From: Pseudomonas lundensis
GTDB lineage: Bacteria > Pseudomonadota > Gammaproteobacteria > Pseudomonadales > Pseudomonadaceae
Direction: 5' to 3'
NCBI RefSeq assembly: GCF_001042985.1
Contig: NZ_JYKY01000001.1
Span: 310,001 to 374,000, forward strand
DNA: 64,000 nucleotides
The notes below the pieces were generated by a model. The model was given only the letters and a program-made list of their open reading frames with translations. It was not told where the DNA came from and searched no databases. Each line of letters starts with the position of its first letter. Position 1 is the first letter of the stretch. This document shows positions 47,216 through 57,078 of this stretch, piece after piece. A program made the translations under genes and the position numbers.

Positions 47216-48637
47216 TTAAAGAGAATTCAGGAACGCCAGCAACGCAGCGCGCTGCTCGGCATTGAACTGTAAAACGTGCTGGCGCGCCGGCTCGGCTTCG
47301 CCGCCATGCCACAGCACGGCTTCGAGCAGATTGCGGGCGCGACCGTCATGCAAAAACTGGGTATGGCCGCTAACGTTTTGGGTCAAGCCGATCCCCCACA
47401 GCGGCGGCGTACGCCACTCGCGACCACTGGCGGCAAACTCGGTCCGGTGGTCGGCCAGGCCCTCGCCCATGTCGTGGAGCAGCAAGTCGCTGTAGGGGTG
47501 AATCACCTGATTGGCCAGTTCGGGCTCGGCGGCGTCGGGTGCGGTGGTGAAGGTGGGCGTATGGCACGCCACGCACTCGGCCTTGTAGAACAGGTTTTTC
47601 CCGGCCAGTACCTCGGGCGCCCCGACATCACGGCGTGCCGGCACGGCGAGGTTGCGGGTATAGAACTCCACGAGGCGCAAAATGTTGTCGCTGACTTCGG
47701 GTTCGCCGTCCGCGCCGTTGCCATTGGGCGCTTCAAGGCATGCCGTTTGGGCTTGGGTGCAATCATCGAAGGGTCTCAAAGACGTGGTGAGCCCCATATC
47801 ACCAGAAAAGGCGTGAACATTTTGTTGATTGAGGTTCGGTTGACCGGCTTTCCAGCCAAATCGGCCCAACACCGTTTTTTGTTTCGCGTCATCCCAGACC
47901 CAATTGGGGCGCCCGGACACCCCGCCTGCGTTGTCGTCTTTGGCGTTGGCCAGGATCGCGGCTTCGGGGATGGCTTCGAGCAGCCCGAGGCCGATCATGG
48001 GCGGGGCAATGCGTGCCGAAAAACGGGTGTCCGGGTGCATCGGGCCATAGCCCAACTGGGTGATCTGCAAGGCTGGTTTGCGCAGCTCGACTTCGGTGCC
48101 GTCCTTGAACCGGACGGAAACCGGCTTGTAGTCGACGCGCACTTTGCCTTCCGGGACGACGCCGGGCACCGACATGTCCTGCAACTGGCCGCCATAGGTA
48201 GGCTCGGGAACAATACCGGCTTGCTCGATCAGGGTGGCAAACGTCGGGTCATCCGGGATCGACAGGCGTACCAGCATCGACACCGAGTTTTTCGCAGTGG
48301 GAGCGGGCGGATGGCCGCGACCGTCCTTGATATGGCAGTTCTGGCAGGCATTGGTATTGAACAGCGGGCCCAGGCCGTCGCGCGCGGTGGTGGTCGAGGG
48401 CGCGATCACCCATGGGCTGCGGAAGAAGCTGTTACCGACACTGAAATCCAGACGCCGGCTGGGTGCCAGATTGGCAGACGGTAAAGAAAAGGCGTTCTGG
48501 TCGGTTTTGCGCACCGTGGTGGCTCCCCCGGAGCGGGCTTCGCCAGGCTCGGGTTTGGTAAAGCGCGGGGCATCGTCACAACCGCCCAGGCCCAAGGCCA
48601 CGAGCAGCAGCGACAGGCGAAGAAGCAACGAAGGCAT
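47216..48637 (-). CDS. Di-haem oxidoreductase-like lipoprotein (DUF1111)
   Basis: The 473-residue protein has a lipoprotein signal (LSLLLVALGLGGC, Cys20) and two haem c-binding CxxCH motifs: CQNCH at 98-102 and CVACH near residue 355. The second half resembles MauG/cytochrome c peroxidase-like thiol oxidoreductases (DUF1111). Its role in the periplasm is unknown, possibly redox chemistry on iron or on the imelysins. It matches PA4371. A terminator separates it from the upstream imelysin. Confidence 0.87.
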   Translation of the reverse strand: MPSLLLRLSLLLVALGLGGCDDAPRFTKPEPGEARSGGATTVRKTDQNAFSLPSANLAPSRRLDFSVGNSFFRSPWVIAPSTTTARDGLGPLFNTNACQNCHIKDGRGHPPAPTAKNSVSMLVRLSIPDDPTFATLIEQAGIVPEPTYGGQLQDMSVPGVVPEGKVRVDYKPVSVRFKDGTEVELRKPALQITQLGYGPMHPDTRFSARIAPPMIGLGLLEAIPEAAILANAKDDNAGGVSGRPNWVWDDAKQKTVLGRFGWKAGQPNLNQQNVHAFSGDMGLTTSLRPFDDCTQAQTACLEAPNGNGADGEPEVSDNILRLVEFYTRNLAVPARRDVGAPEVLAGKNLFYKAECVACHTPTFTTAPDAAEPELANQVIHPYSDLLLHDMGEGLADHRTEFAASGREWRTPPLWGIGLTQNVSGHTQFLHDGRARNLLEAVLWHGGEAEPARQHVLQFNAEQRAALLAFLNSL

Positions 48638-48754
48638 CAGCGTCCAGTTCTACGAGCAAAATCGAGGGCACAAAGTCTAGCAGGGAAGGAGAATTGAAAT
48701 AAGAGGAATTAGCGTTTGGTTTGACTTACGGCAGTCAAGGCGTCTCATCACGTG

Positions 48755-48780
48755 AAAAGGCGACCCGCAGGTCGCCTTTT
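48755..48780. terminator. Terminator after the first imelysin gene
   Basis: AAAAGGCGAC, CCGCAG, GTCGCCTTTT, symmetrical. It follows the minus-strand imelysin (48804-50150) and precedes the di-haem gene. Confidence 0.85.
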
Positions 48781-48803
48781 GTCATGCGCACAGACGCAAC
48801 GAA

Positions 48804-50150
48804 TCAGAAATCGTGATCGGCGTTGTCCGGGTTCAGGTCGCTGATGCCCAGCTTGCCGGCGGCCTGTTCGATGGCGCCGGTCTGCTTGACCAGTGCGGCG
48901 ATGGCATCACGCACCACCTGATTGCCCGATTCGTTACCTGCGGCGATCAGTTGGTCGTAGTGCTCGCCCTTGGCAGCGCGATCCACCATGACCTGAATCT
49001 TGGCTTCGGTGTCGGCCAGGTCGGATTTCAGCGTCGCGTCAGCCGCCGGGTCAACCACCACCACCAGCGAGGACAGGCTAGGGCCGGTCATCTTGGTGCC
49101 GTCGGCACGCAGGTACTCACCCAGGTAGACGTTACGGATGCCTTTGGCGTCGTAGAAGTGCGAGTAGTGGGTGTTGTCGCTGAAGCAGTCTTGCTCGTCT
49201 TCAGGGGAGTTGGCTTCCAGCGACACTTTCATGCGCTCGCCCGCCAGTTCGCCCAACGACAGGCTGCCCATGCCGAACAGCATTTTGCGCAGACCGTTTT
49301 GTACCGGCTCGGCTTCCAGCGAGGCGCGGTAGTTGTCCGGCACGTTGGGCGCCCAGTTGCCGACCATTTCGTCCAGGTCGTTGACCAGCAGTTGGGTCAC
49401 GGCTTTGAGGTACGCGCGACGACGGTCGTTGTGGCCGCCGGTGGCGCCTTGGCCTTCCAGGTAGTCAGAGGCCGGACGGTTGCCCGCGCCAGGGCCGGTG
49501 CCGTTCAGGTCCTGACCCCACAGCAGGAATTCAATGGCGTGGTAGCCGGTGGCCACGTTGGCTTCCGAGCCGCCCAGTTCATTCAGGCTGGCCAGGACTT
49601 CAGGGGTGATTTCGGTGACGTCGACTTTGTCTTCGCCCACCTGGATCTGGGTATTGGCGATGATGTTGGCGTTGGCGCCCGGGTTGCCCAGTGCGTGAGC
49701 GTAGCTGGCGTCAACGTAGTCGATCAAGCCTTCGTCCAGTGGCCAGGCGTTCACCTGACCTTCCCAGTCGTCAATGATGGTGTTACCGAAGCGGAATACT
49801 TCGCTCTGCAGGTACGGCACACGCGCTTCAACCCACGCGGCCTTGGCGGCTTTCAGGGTGTCGTCATTGGGGTTGGCGAGGAAGGCATCGATGGCGGTTT
49901 GCAGTTTTTTCGCGGTGCTTTGCGCGTCGCTGTACACGGCGTGAACCATGTCGGCGTAATGGGCTACCACGGCTTTGGCGGCGGCTTCGTCGATTTTCAC
50001 CGCGCTGATGTCAGCCGCCGGCGTTGCCTGAGTCGTTGCGGCGGCAGGGGCTGGAGCTGCTGTGTTTTTTTCTTGGTCTTTGTCGCCACAACCGGCGAGT
50101 GAAATAGCAATGGCCAGCAAACTGGCGGAGGCCAGAGGCAAACGAATCAT
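48804..50150 (-). CDS. icmP: Imelysin family lipoprotein (IcmP/IrpA-like)
   Basis: I use the ATG at 50150, eight bases after AGGA; an upstream ATG overlaps the ribosome site. The 448-residue protein has a lipobox (LAGC, Cys21), a low-complexity linker (about 28-50), then the imelysin domain with the full GYHAIE signature (202-207). It is the PA4370 homologue; that protein was named insulin-cleaving metalloproteinase, and IrpA relatives are iron-regulated. Iron binding is the safer inference. The neighbouring imelysin lacks the motif His that this one keeps. Confidence 0.87.
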   Translation of the reverse strand: MIRLPLASASLLAIAISLAGCGDKDQEKNTAAPAPAAATTQATPAADISAVKIDEAAAKAVVAHYADMVHAVYSDAQSTAKKLQTAIDAFLANPNDDTLKAAKAAWVEARVPYLQSEVFRFGNTIIDDWEGQVNAWPLDEGLIDYVDASYAHALGNPGANANIIANTQIQVGEDKVDVTEITPEVLASLNELGGSEANVATGYHAIEFLLWGQDLNGTGPGAGNRPASDYLEGQGATGGHNDRRRAYLKAVTQLLVNDLDEMVGNWAPNVPDNYRASLEAEPVQNGLRKMLFGMGSLSLGELAGERMKVSLEANSPEDEQDCFSDNTHYSHFYDAKGIRNVYLGEYLRADGTKMTGPSLSSLVVVVDPAADATLKSDLADTEAKIQVMVDRAAKGEHYDQLIAAGNESGNQVVRDAIAALVKQTGAIEQAAGKLGISDLNPDNADHDF

Positions 50151-50311
50151 GGCGAACATCCTGCTTCGAGAGGTGGGACACGTGTGCGAGTGCACAAAAC
50201 GATGGCGACATGATGCGAAAGATTTGCATTTTGTGTAAAGGGTTAGCGTTGTAAATATTTCCTATTTACGTCTCTTTCACCCGGATACACCGCAAACCTT
50301 GAAACACGGAT

Positions 50312-52363
50312 TTACATAATGGCGACATTGTTGCGCTGGCCCTGCTTCAGAAAAACGCTCAACTCGCGCGCTGGCAACGGTTTGCTGTACAGGTAACCCT
50401 GGCCTTCGTGGCAGCCTTCGTTGATGACATACGTTTCCTGCTCAAGGGTTTCGACACCTTCGGCAATCACCTGCATGCCCAGGCTTCTGCCGAGCTGAAT
50501 GATGGCCCGCACGATGGTGGCATCGTCGTCGTCGTCGATCAGGTCTTGCACAAAGCTCTTGTCGATCTTGATCTTGTCCAGCGGCAGGCTCTTGAGGTAG
50601 CTGAGCGATGAATACCCGGTACCGAAGTCATCAATGGCGATCAGGGCACCGGAGCGGCGCAGGCTGAGCAGGTGTTGCGCGGCCGTGCTGATGTCTTCCA
50701 TCAGGCCGGTTTCAGTGACTTCCAGTTCAAGGCTGCGGGGTGGCAAACGGTAGATTTGCAACAGGTTGTTGACCATTCGCGGCAAGTCCGCGTGGTGCAA
50801 TTGCACGGTCGACAGATTGACCGCCATGCGCAGTTCGGTGAAACCCTGATCGTGCCATTCGCGCAATTGGCGGCAGGACTGATCCAGTACCCATTCCCCG
50901 ATAGCAATAATGCTGCCGTTTTGCTCGGCCAGCGGGATAAACAAATCAGGCGGCACCATGCCGTGAACGGGGTGCTGCCAACGCAAGAGCGCCTCGACAC
51001 CCACCACCTCATGGTCGCTGTAGCGGATCTGCGGCTGGTACACCATGTACAACTGATTGCTCAGCAGGGCGTCGCGCAAGTCTTTTTCCAGCTCACGCCG
51101 ACGGCGCATCTCGGTGTCGACACTGGCGATGTAGAACTGATAACGGCTGCGCGAGCGTGACTTGGCCAAGGTCATGGTCTGTTCGGCTTTTTGCAGCAGT
51201 TTTTCGCTGGTGTCACCGTCTTCCGGGAACAGGGTAATGCCGACGGTGGCCCTCAGCCGGATGGATTGTTCGGCCAGCAGGAACGGGGTTTCCAGGTCGT
51301 CGAGAATGCACTGCGCCAACTCCGCGACCTGATAAGGCTGATCGATATCGGCCTGCACCAGCGCAAACTGATCACCCCCCAGGCGGGCAAGTGCCCCCAG
51401 CCGACCGCTGTGCGAGCGCAGGCGGTCAGCCAGGGCCATCAGCAGTTGGTCGCCGGTTTGATAACCGTGCTGTTCGTTGATGCTTTTGAAATCGTCCAGC
51501 CCCACGCACAACACCCCCACCCGGCGCTGCAAGCGACCGGCATCGAACAGGATCTTGGCGAGCTGGGTTTGCAATTGCTGGCGATTGGGCAGCCCGGTCA
51601 GAAAGTCGTACTGGGCCATGCGCAGCAAGGTGTTTTCAGCCTCATGGCGCAGGTGGGTATTGCGCTCGATGGAGGTCAGTAACTGGTTGGCCGTGTTGAT
51701 CCAGATGCCCAGCTCGTTTTTCTCGTGGCCCTTGAGTAAAGGCAGCAAATGCTGGCTGGGGCGGTCCGGGTTGATGGTGCTCAGGTGCTCGATCATGCGT
51801 GACAGGGGCTTGGTCAGCAGCCAGTGGTAGATCAGGTACAGCACCAGCCCCATCAACAAGGCGCGCAAGACGCCTGAGATGAAAATAATCCCCGAATTGA
51901 TCAAAAAACCGTCGCCATAGTTGGCGGTATCAAGGGTGATGGTCAGGTCGCCGTAGTACTCGCTATAAGGCCCGCGGCCCACCAGCGGGGTGACGAATGT
52001 CCGTTCCTTGTCCAGAAATACATCCGTCAGCCAGCGATTGGTGGCTTCTCGCAATGGCCTGGATTTTTCAGCCAGCGTGGTTTCTTTGGGATGGCCGATG
52101 GAGGCCTGACGCACCGCATCGTCCTGAAACAGGCCCTCGATGACCTGCATCGCCATCTCTCGGTCCAGGCTGTAGACGGCCTGAGTGGAGGGGTCGCGGA
52201 ACATGTCGAGAATACGCTCGGCGTCGCTGTTGATCGACTGCCGGGTCTTGTAGGCGTCGAACACAATCTGCGCGCAGCTCAACACCACCCCGACGATCAG
52301 TGCCGACAGCAGCACGATCCGGAGCAACTTGACTGACAAGCTGTTTTTGAGTTCCAGCTTCAA
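50312..52363 (-). CDS. bifA: Cyclic di-GMP phosphodiesterase BifA
   Basis: The 683-residue membrane protein has a helix at 12-32, a periplasmic region, a second helix near 160-182, a GGDEF-type domain with the altered signature GGDQF (329-333), and an intact EAL domain (EALLRW 457-462, later DDFGTGYSSL). BifA in Pseudomonas degrades cyclic di-GMP and favours swarming and biofilm dispersal; the GGDQF domain activates rather than synthesises. Gene order with sodB and argO-argP matches PA4367-PA4363. A 163-base spacer follows before the imelysin gene. Confidence 0.95.
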   Translation of the reverse strand: MKLELKNSLSVKLLRIVLLSALIVGVVLSCAQIVFDAYKTRQSINSDAERILDMFRDPSTQAVYSLDREMAMQVIEGLFQDDAVRQASIGHPKETTLAEKSRPLREATNRWLTDVFLDKERTFVTPLVGRGPYSEYYGDLTITLDTANYGDGFLINSGIIFISGVLRALLMGLVLYLIYHWLLTKPLSRMIEHLSTINPDRPSQHLLPLLKGHEKNELGIWINTANQLLTSIERNTHLRHEAENTLLRMAQYDFLTGLPNRQQLQTQLAKILFDAGRLQRRVGVLCVGLDDFKSINEQHGYQTGDQLLMALADRLRSHSGRLGALARLGGDQFALVQADIDQPYQVAELAQCILDDLETPFLLAEQSIRLRATVGITLFPEDGDTSEKLLQKAEQTMTLAKSRSRSRYQFYIASVDTEMRRRRELEKDLRDALLSNQLYMVYQPQIRYSDHEVVGVEALLRWQHPVHGMVPPDLFIPLAEQNGSIIAIGEWVLDQSCRQLREWHDQGFTELRMAVNLSTVQLHHADLPRMVNNLLQIYRLPPRSLELEVTETGLMEDISTAAQHLLSLRRSGALIAIDDFGTGYSSLSYLKSLPLDKIKIDKSFVQDLIDDDDDATIVRAIIQLGRSLGMQVIAEGVETLEQETYVINEGCHEGQGYLYSKPLPARELSVFLKQGQRNNVAIM

Positions 52364-52584
52364 AGAGCGCTTCCTTGTTTCTGGCGGATGATATCAAGTA
52401 GCCATGACTGTGGGTAATCCCTCGCGGACACTCTTCGCCTTTAAAACTTTAATACGGTAACGCTGTGCACACTGTGTCGGTCTGGCCTGTGCTGAACTTG
52501 AGCACCAAGCGAAGAAAATTTCTGTGGTGTGAGTCTAGCTCGCGTGAGCTTCGGGGCCAGCGACGTCGCAACTTTCGCGTGGCC

Positions 52585-52613
52585 AAAAAAAACCCGGCAA
52601 TGCCGGGTTTTTT
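52585..52613. terminator. Terminator after sodB
   Basis: A-run, AACCCGGCA, then TGCCGGGTTTTTT; symmetrical, 15 bases past the sodB stop on the minus strand. Confidence 0.9.
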
Positions 52614-52627
52614 GTCTGGCGCCGTAC

Positions 52628-53224
52628 TTAAGCGGTGAAGGTTTTGCCTTCGAACTGCTCAGCCACGAATGTCCAGTTAACGAGGTTCCAGAACGCTTCA
52701 ACATACTTTGGACGTACGTTGCGGTAGTCGATGTAGTAAGCGTGTTCCCAAACGTCGCAGGTCAGCAGCGGGGTGTCGCCGCTGGTCAGCGGGTTGCCGG
52801 CGCCGATGGTGCTGGCCAGGGCCAGGGAACCGTCTGCTTTTTTCACCAGCCAGCCCCAGCCGGAACCGAAGGTGCCGATGGAGGTTTTGCTGAATTCTTC
52901 TTTGAACTTGTCGAACGAGCCGAACGAAGCGTTGATCGCGTCAGCCAGTGCGCCGGTTGGCTGGCCGCCACCGTTTGGCGTCATGCAGTTCCAGTAGAAC
53001 GTGTGGTTCCACACTTGAGCTGCGTTGTTGAAGATGCCGCCCGAAGAGGTCTTGACGATCTCTTCCAGGGTTTTACCTTCGAATTCTGTACCTGGTACCA
53101 GGTTGTTCAGGTTCACGACGTAGGTGTTGTGGTGCTTGTCGTGGTGATATTCCAGGGTTTCTTTGGAGATGTGCGGCTGCAGGGCATCGTGTGCGTACGG
53201 CAGTGGCGGCAATTCGAAAGCCAT
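52628..53224 (-). CDS. sodB: Iron superoxide dismutase
   Basis: The ATG at 53224 follows AGGAGA and gives 198 residues. SodB converts superoxide to peroxide and oxygen in the cytoplasm. The metal ligands are visible: His27 in [11 protein letters not shown], the His in NHTFYW, and Asp and His in [28 protein letters not shown] and the [12 protein letters not shown] segment are typical of Fe-type enzymes. It is transcribed with a terminator after it. Iron regulation is expected, but I could not place a clear Fur site. Confidence 0.96.
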   Translation of the reverse strand: MAFELPPLPYAHDALQPHISKETLEYHHDKHHNTYVVNLNNLVPGTEFEGKTLEEIVKTSSGGIFNNAAQVWNHTFYWNCMTPNGGGQPTGALADAINASFGSFDKFKEEFSKTSIGTFGSGWGWLVKKADGSLALASTIGAGNPLTSGDTPLLTCDVWEHAYYIDYRNVRPKYVEAFWNLVNWTFVAEQFEGKTFTA

Positions 53225-53442
53225 GGTGATTCTCCTAATCAGGTCAGTTGCGATGAGCGCAAGGCCGATCACGGGCGGCCAAACACGCGCCGATGAGTTT
53301 TTTACTCTTTGCGGCGCAGGGGCAAGATCATAGCACCGGGGTGGCGGCTTAACCACGCAACAACTGTGTGGAATAGAGGTTCCAGCGCGATTGATGGAAA
53401 AAGTCGATGCGTTTCGTCTGGCAAGTATTTCCCGGTATTTAA

Positions 53443-54045
53443 TCACCCGGCGACGATCAATTGCACCGCCACGGTGTACATCATCACCGCCACCAGCAAA
53501 TCGAGCAGGCGCCAGGTGCCGGGACGTGCGAGCCACGGCGCCAGCCATGCAGCGCCGAGGGCCAGGGTGAAGAACCACAGCAGCGAAGCACTGGCGGCCC
53601 CGATCACATAAGCGCCCGGCACACTTTGTTGCGCGCCCAGCGAACCGATCAGCAGCACGGTATCGAGGTAGACGTGGGGGTTGAGCAGCGTAACCGCCAG
53701 TGCGCTGAGCATCACGGCTTTTAGCGAACGGGCGGTCTGGCCTGCCGATTGTTCAAGGCTTGAGTTGGCGAACGCACGGCGCAAGGCCTGCGTGCCGTAC
53801 CACAGCAAAAACACCGCGCCCCCCCAGCGGGCAACGCTGAGCAGCACCGGGTTCTGCGCCAGGATCGTGGCCAGCCCAAACACCCCGGCCGCTACCAGCA
53901 GGGCATCACAGACCACACAAAAGGCGGCCACCGGTAAGTGATGTTCACGGCGCAGGCTTTGCGCCAGCACGAATGCATTTTGGGTGCCGATGGCCATAAT
54001 CAGGCCGAACGCGACCAACAGACCGTTCAGGTAGCTTTGCCACAT
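53443..54045 (-). CDS. argO: ArgO/LysE-type amino-acid exporter
   Basis: The 200-residue protein has six hydrophobic helices, with the LysE family starter [16 protein letters not shown] near residue 15. ArgO exports arginine and lysine in relatives, under control of ArgP. The divergent argP gene, 110 bases away, supports the assignment. Confidence 0.9.
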   Translation of the reverse strand: MWQSYLNGLLVAFGLIMAIGTQNAFVLAQSLRREHHLPVAAFCVVCDALLVAAGVFGLATILAQNPVLLSVARWGGAVFLLWYGTQALRRAFANSSLEQSAGQTARSLKAVMLSALAVTLLNPHVYLDTVLLIGSLGAQQSVPGAYVIGAASASLLWFFTLALGAAWLAPWLARPGTWRLLDLLVAVMMYTVAVQLIVAG

Positions 54046-54155
54046 AAGAAGTACTCGTTGAACTACAGCGGGAGGAGAGGTGTGCTGCTGGCTATTCTCG
54101 GGGTATTAGCGGTATAAGAAAAACCAATATTGCTGATCGCTCATTAGGAAAACTG

Positions 54156-55049
54156 ATGTTCGACTATAAATTACTCTCCGCCCTGGCGGCCGTGGTGGAA
54201 CAAGCGGGATTTGAGCGTGCGGCGCAGGTGCTCGGGCTGTCACAATCGGCGATTTCGCAACGCATCAAATTGCTGGAGGCGCGCATCGGCCAGCCTGTGC
54301 TGGTGCGTGCCACGCCGCCCAGCCCGACCGAGATCGGTCGCCGCCTGCTGAACCATGTTCAACAGGTGCGTTTGCTGGAGCGCGATCTGCAAAGCGCAGT
54401 GCCTGCACTGGACGACGAGGGGCTGCCGGAACGTCTGCGCATCGCCTTGAATGCCGACAGCCTGGCGACCTGGTGGGCACCGGCCGTGGGGGATTTTTGC
54501 GCGGAGCACCATCTGCTGCTGGACTTGGTGGTAGAGGATCAGACCGTGGGCCTCAAACGCATGCGCGCCGGTGAAGTGGCCGCCTGTTTATGTGCCAGCG
54601 AACGGCCGGTGGCGGGGGCGCGCAGCGTGTTGCTGGGCGCCATGCGCTACCGGGCGCTGGCCAGCCCGGCATTCATTGCCCGGCACTTTGCCAGCGGTGT
54701 GAGCGCGGCGTTATTGCCCAAGGCCCCGGCGCTGGTGTTTGGCCCGGACGATTTCCTGCAGCATCGCTACCTGGCTTCGCTGGGAGTAGACGGTGTTTTT
54801 GAACACCACTTGTGCCCGTCTTCCGAAGGTTTTATCCGCCTGACCGAAGCAGGGCTGGGTTGGGGACTGGTGCCTGAATTGCAGGTACGCGAGCAACTTG
54901 AAAACGCAACACTGGTGGAGCTTGTGCCAGATAAACCCATCGACGTGCCACTGTACTGGCATCATTGGCGTAACGGTGGACAACTGCTGGGGCAACTGAC
55001 CGAGCATTTATCGCGGTCAGCGTCACGCTGGTTAGTGCCTTTGGCCTGA
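54156..55049 (+). CDS. argP: LysR-type regulator ArgP (IciA)
   Basis: The 297-residue protein has an N-terminal HTH (FERAAQVLGLSQSAISQRIKLLEARIGQPVLVRATPP) and a co-inducer domain. ArgP activates argO in response to arginine or lysine. The divergent argO and the resemblance to IciA in P. aeruginosa (PA4363) support the name. The 110-base spacer should hold the shared operator. Confidence 0.9.
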   Translation: MFDYKLLSALAAVVEQAGFERAAQVLGLSQSAISQRIKLLEARIGQPVLVRATPPSPTEIGRRLLNHVQQVRLLERDLQSAVPALDDEGLPERLRIALNADSLATWWAPAVGDFCAEHHLLLDLVVEDQTVGLKRMRAGEVAACLCASERPVAGARSVLLGAMRYRALASPAFIARHFASGVSAALLPKAPALVFGPDDFLQHRYLASLGVDGVFEHHLCPSSEGFIRLTEAGLGWGLVPELQVREQLENATLVELVPDKPIDVPLYWHHWRNGGQLLGQLTEHLSRSASRWLVPLA

Positions 55050-55100
55050 CATCAGACGTTTAAACAGCAGGCAGCACGCATAGAGTATTTGGAGCGATTG

Positions 55101-56099
55101 ATGAAGATTCTGGTCACCGGCGCAAGCGGTTTCATTGGCGGACGCTTTGCGCGTTTTGCCCTGGAGCAGGGCTTTGACGTACGGGTCAGCGGGCGTCGTG
55201 CCGACGGTGTTGAACACCTTGTACGACGCGGGGCTGAGTTTATCCCGGGTGATTTGACCGATGGCTTGCTGGTGCGTGACCTGTGCGTCGATATCGACGC
55301 CGTGGTGCATTGCGCGGGCGCTGTCAGTGCCTGGGCGCGCGCGCAAGAGTTACAGCGCGACAATGTGCTGGTCACGGAAAACGTGGTCGAAGCCTGTTTG
55401 AAACAGCGGGTGCGCCGCTTGGTGCTCCTGTCCTCGGGGTCGCTGTATTTTGACGGCCGTTCACACGTGGGCCTGACAGAAGAACAGGTGCCCAAGCGCT
55501 TTAGCCACACGTATGCCGCGACCAAACACCTGGCCGAGCAAAAAGTCTTTGGTGCGCAGGAGTTCGGACTGGAAGTGATTGCCCTGCGCGCGCGCATGGT
55601 CACCGGCGCTGGCGACATGAGCCTGTTCCCGCGTCTGCTGCAACAACAGCGTAAAGGGCGTCTGGCGATCATAGGCAACGGCCTGAACAAAGTTGACTTC
55701 ACCAGCGTGCAAAACCTCAACGAAGCGTTGCTCAGTGGTTTGTTGGCCACCGGCTCGGCCTTGGGCAAGGCCTACAACATCAGTAACGGCACGCCGATAC
55801 CCTTCTGGGACGTGGTCAATTACGTGATGCGGCAAATGAACGTGGCTCAGGTCACGCGTTATCGGGGCTACGCCTCGGCCTACAGCATGAGTGCGCTCAG
55901 TGAAGTGGCCTGTACACTGTGGCCCGGTCAGCCCGAGCCAACTCGCACGCGCCTGCGCACCCAGGAAATGAGCAAAGACTTCACCCTCGACATCAGCCGC
56001 GCCCGGCATTATCTGGACTACGACCCCAAAGTCTCGCTATGGGCGGCGCTCGATGAATTCTGCGGCTGGTGGAAAGCCCAGGAGTCGCCTTACCGTTAA
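55101..56099 (+). CDS. NAD(P)-dependent epimerase/dehydratase-type oxidoreductase
   Basis: The ATG at 55101 follows GGAG at six bases and gives 332 residues. The Rossmann glycine motif is VTGASGFIGG near residue 5, followed by LSSGSLYFDG and the YxxxK pair in HTYAATKHLAE (about 145). The extended SDR/3beta-HSD-like family is diverse; substrate unknown. Its position after argP fits PA4361. Confidence 0.82.
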   Translation: MKILVTGASGFIGGRFARFALEQGFDVRVSGRRADGVEHLVRRGAEFIPGDLTDGLLVRDLCVDIDAVVHCAGAVSAWARAQELQRDNVLVTENVVEACLKQRVRRLVLLSSGSLYFDGRSHVGLTEEQVPKRFSHTYAATKHLAEQKVFGAQEFGLEVIALRARMVTGAGDMSLFPRLLQQQRKGRLAIIGNGLNKVDFTSVQNLNEALLSGLLATGSALGKAYNISNGTPIPFWDVVNYVMRQMNVAQVTRYRGYASAYSMSALSEVACTLWPGQPEPTRTRLRTQEMSKDFTLDISRARHYLDYDPKVSLWAALDEFCGWWKAQESPYR

Positions 56100-56209
56100 C
56101 CCCCGTAATACCGATGAGCCTGACGAAGGTTCAAGGACGATCAGGGTGCGAGTCCGAGGTTTATACTCGCGCCATACAGCTTTCACTCAGGTTTTAAATA
56201 AGGTTTGCC

Positions 56210-57061
56210 ATGCGTAACGATGCCCGCGACGACTTCGATGATGTCCCGACCCTACGAGCCACGGTCGATGACCATGATGAACAGCCCCTGGGCGCAGCAG
56301 CCCGCGAGCGCACCACGGTGTATTCGCGCGCCACGCCTGTGATCAAGGTCAAAGCACCCACCACCGGCCCGTTATGGGCCTTGCTCGGCGCCGTGCTGTT
56401 GGCGTTTGCCGGGTTGGCGTGGTGGAGCTTCCAGCAGCTGTCGATGATGGAACAGCAACTGGTGGCGACCCAGGAAAGTTTTGCCCGCATCAGCGAAGAA
56501 GCGGCAGGCCGGTTGCAGGCTATTTCCGGCAAGGTGGTGGCCAGCGAGTCCACGATCAACAGCGGCAGCGAAGCCTTGAAGTTGCAGATCAAGCAACTGG
56601 AAGAAAAACTCCTTGAACAACACCAGCAACAGCAAGGCGCGGTGGCCGGTCAGCAAGGTGAGCTGGACAAGCGCTTCGAGCAGATAAACGCGGCCCTGGT
56701 GGCCCAGGTCTCGGCGCAGCAGGCGAGCAACACCCAGTTAAGTACTGAGGTGAAAGCGTTGGGTACGGAACTGGCGACCCTCAAAGCCAGCGTGGCCGAG
56801 CAGGGCAAACTGGACGCGCAGCTCAAAAGCGTGAGCGCCGACGTGGCCACGCTGAAAAAGCAGGGCAATCCGGCCGCCGCCCTCCAGCGTCTGGAGCAGG
56901 ATTTACTGGTGCTTAAAAGTGAACTGGAAACCCGCCCCGCAGCCGCCCCGGCCCAAGGCAGCACCGTGGAGTTTGACCTGTTCCGCGGGCAGGTGACGCG
57001 CAACATCAACACGTTGCAAAGTCAGATCCAGAACCTGCAAAAGCAGATCAGCGCCAAATAA
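56210..57061 (+). CDS. Membrane-anchored coiled-coil protein
   Basis: The 283-residue protein has a charged N-terminal region (1-50), one membrane helix (GPLWALLGAVLLAFAGLAWWSF, near 53-74) and a long coiled coil rich in Gln and Ala (about 80-235). It ends in a short Pro/Ala linker and another coiled segment (RNINTLQSQIQNLQKQISAK). It resembles PA4360, an inner-membrane protein of unknown role. Such layouts fit a scaffold or cell-envelope tether. It is followed by the converging DHA2 pump. Confidence 0.75.
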   Translation: MRNDARDDFDDVPTLRATVDDHDEQPLGAAARERTTVYSRATPVIKVKAPTTGPLWALLGAVLLAFAGLAWWSFQQLSMMEQQLVATQESFARISEEAAGRLQAISGKVVASESTINSGSEALKLQIKQLEEKLLEQHQQQQGAVAGQQGELDKRFEQINAALVAQVSAQQASNTQLSTEVKALGTELATLKASVAEQGKLDAQLKSVSADVATLKKQGNPAAALQRLEQDLLVLKSELETRPAAAPAQGSTVEFDLFRGQVTRNINTLQSQIQNLQKQISAK

Positions 57062-57078
57062 CCCAAAGTCTGGCGGTG

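Noticed and set aside
48813..50102. Long plus-strand frame opposite the imelysin gene, and a similar one at 47276-48484
   Set aside because: Antisense shadows; the minus-strand genes have signal peptides and family motifs.
50251..50269. GTAAATA-N5-TATTTAC repeat as a Fur box for the imelysin gene
   Set aside because: It is a dyad, but matches the Fur consensus at only about half of its positions; kept as an unassigned repeat.
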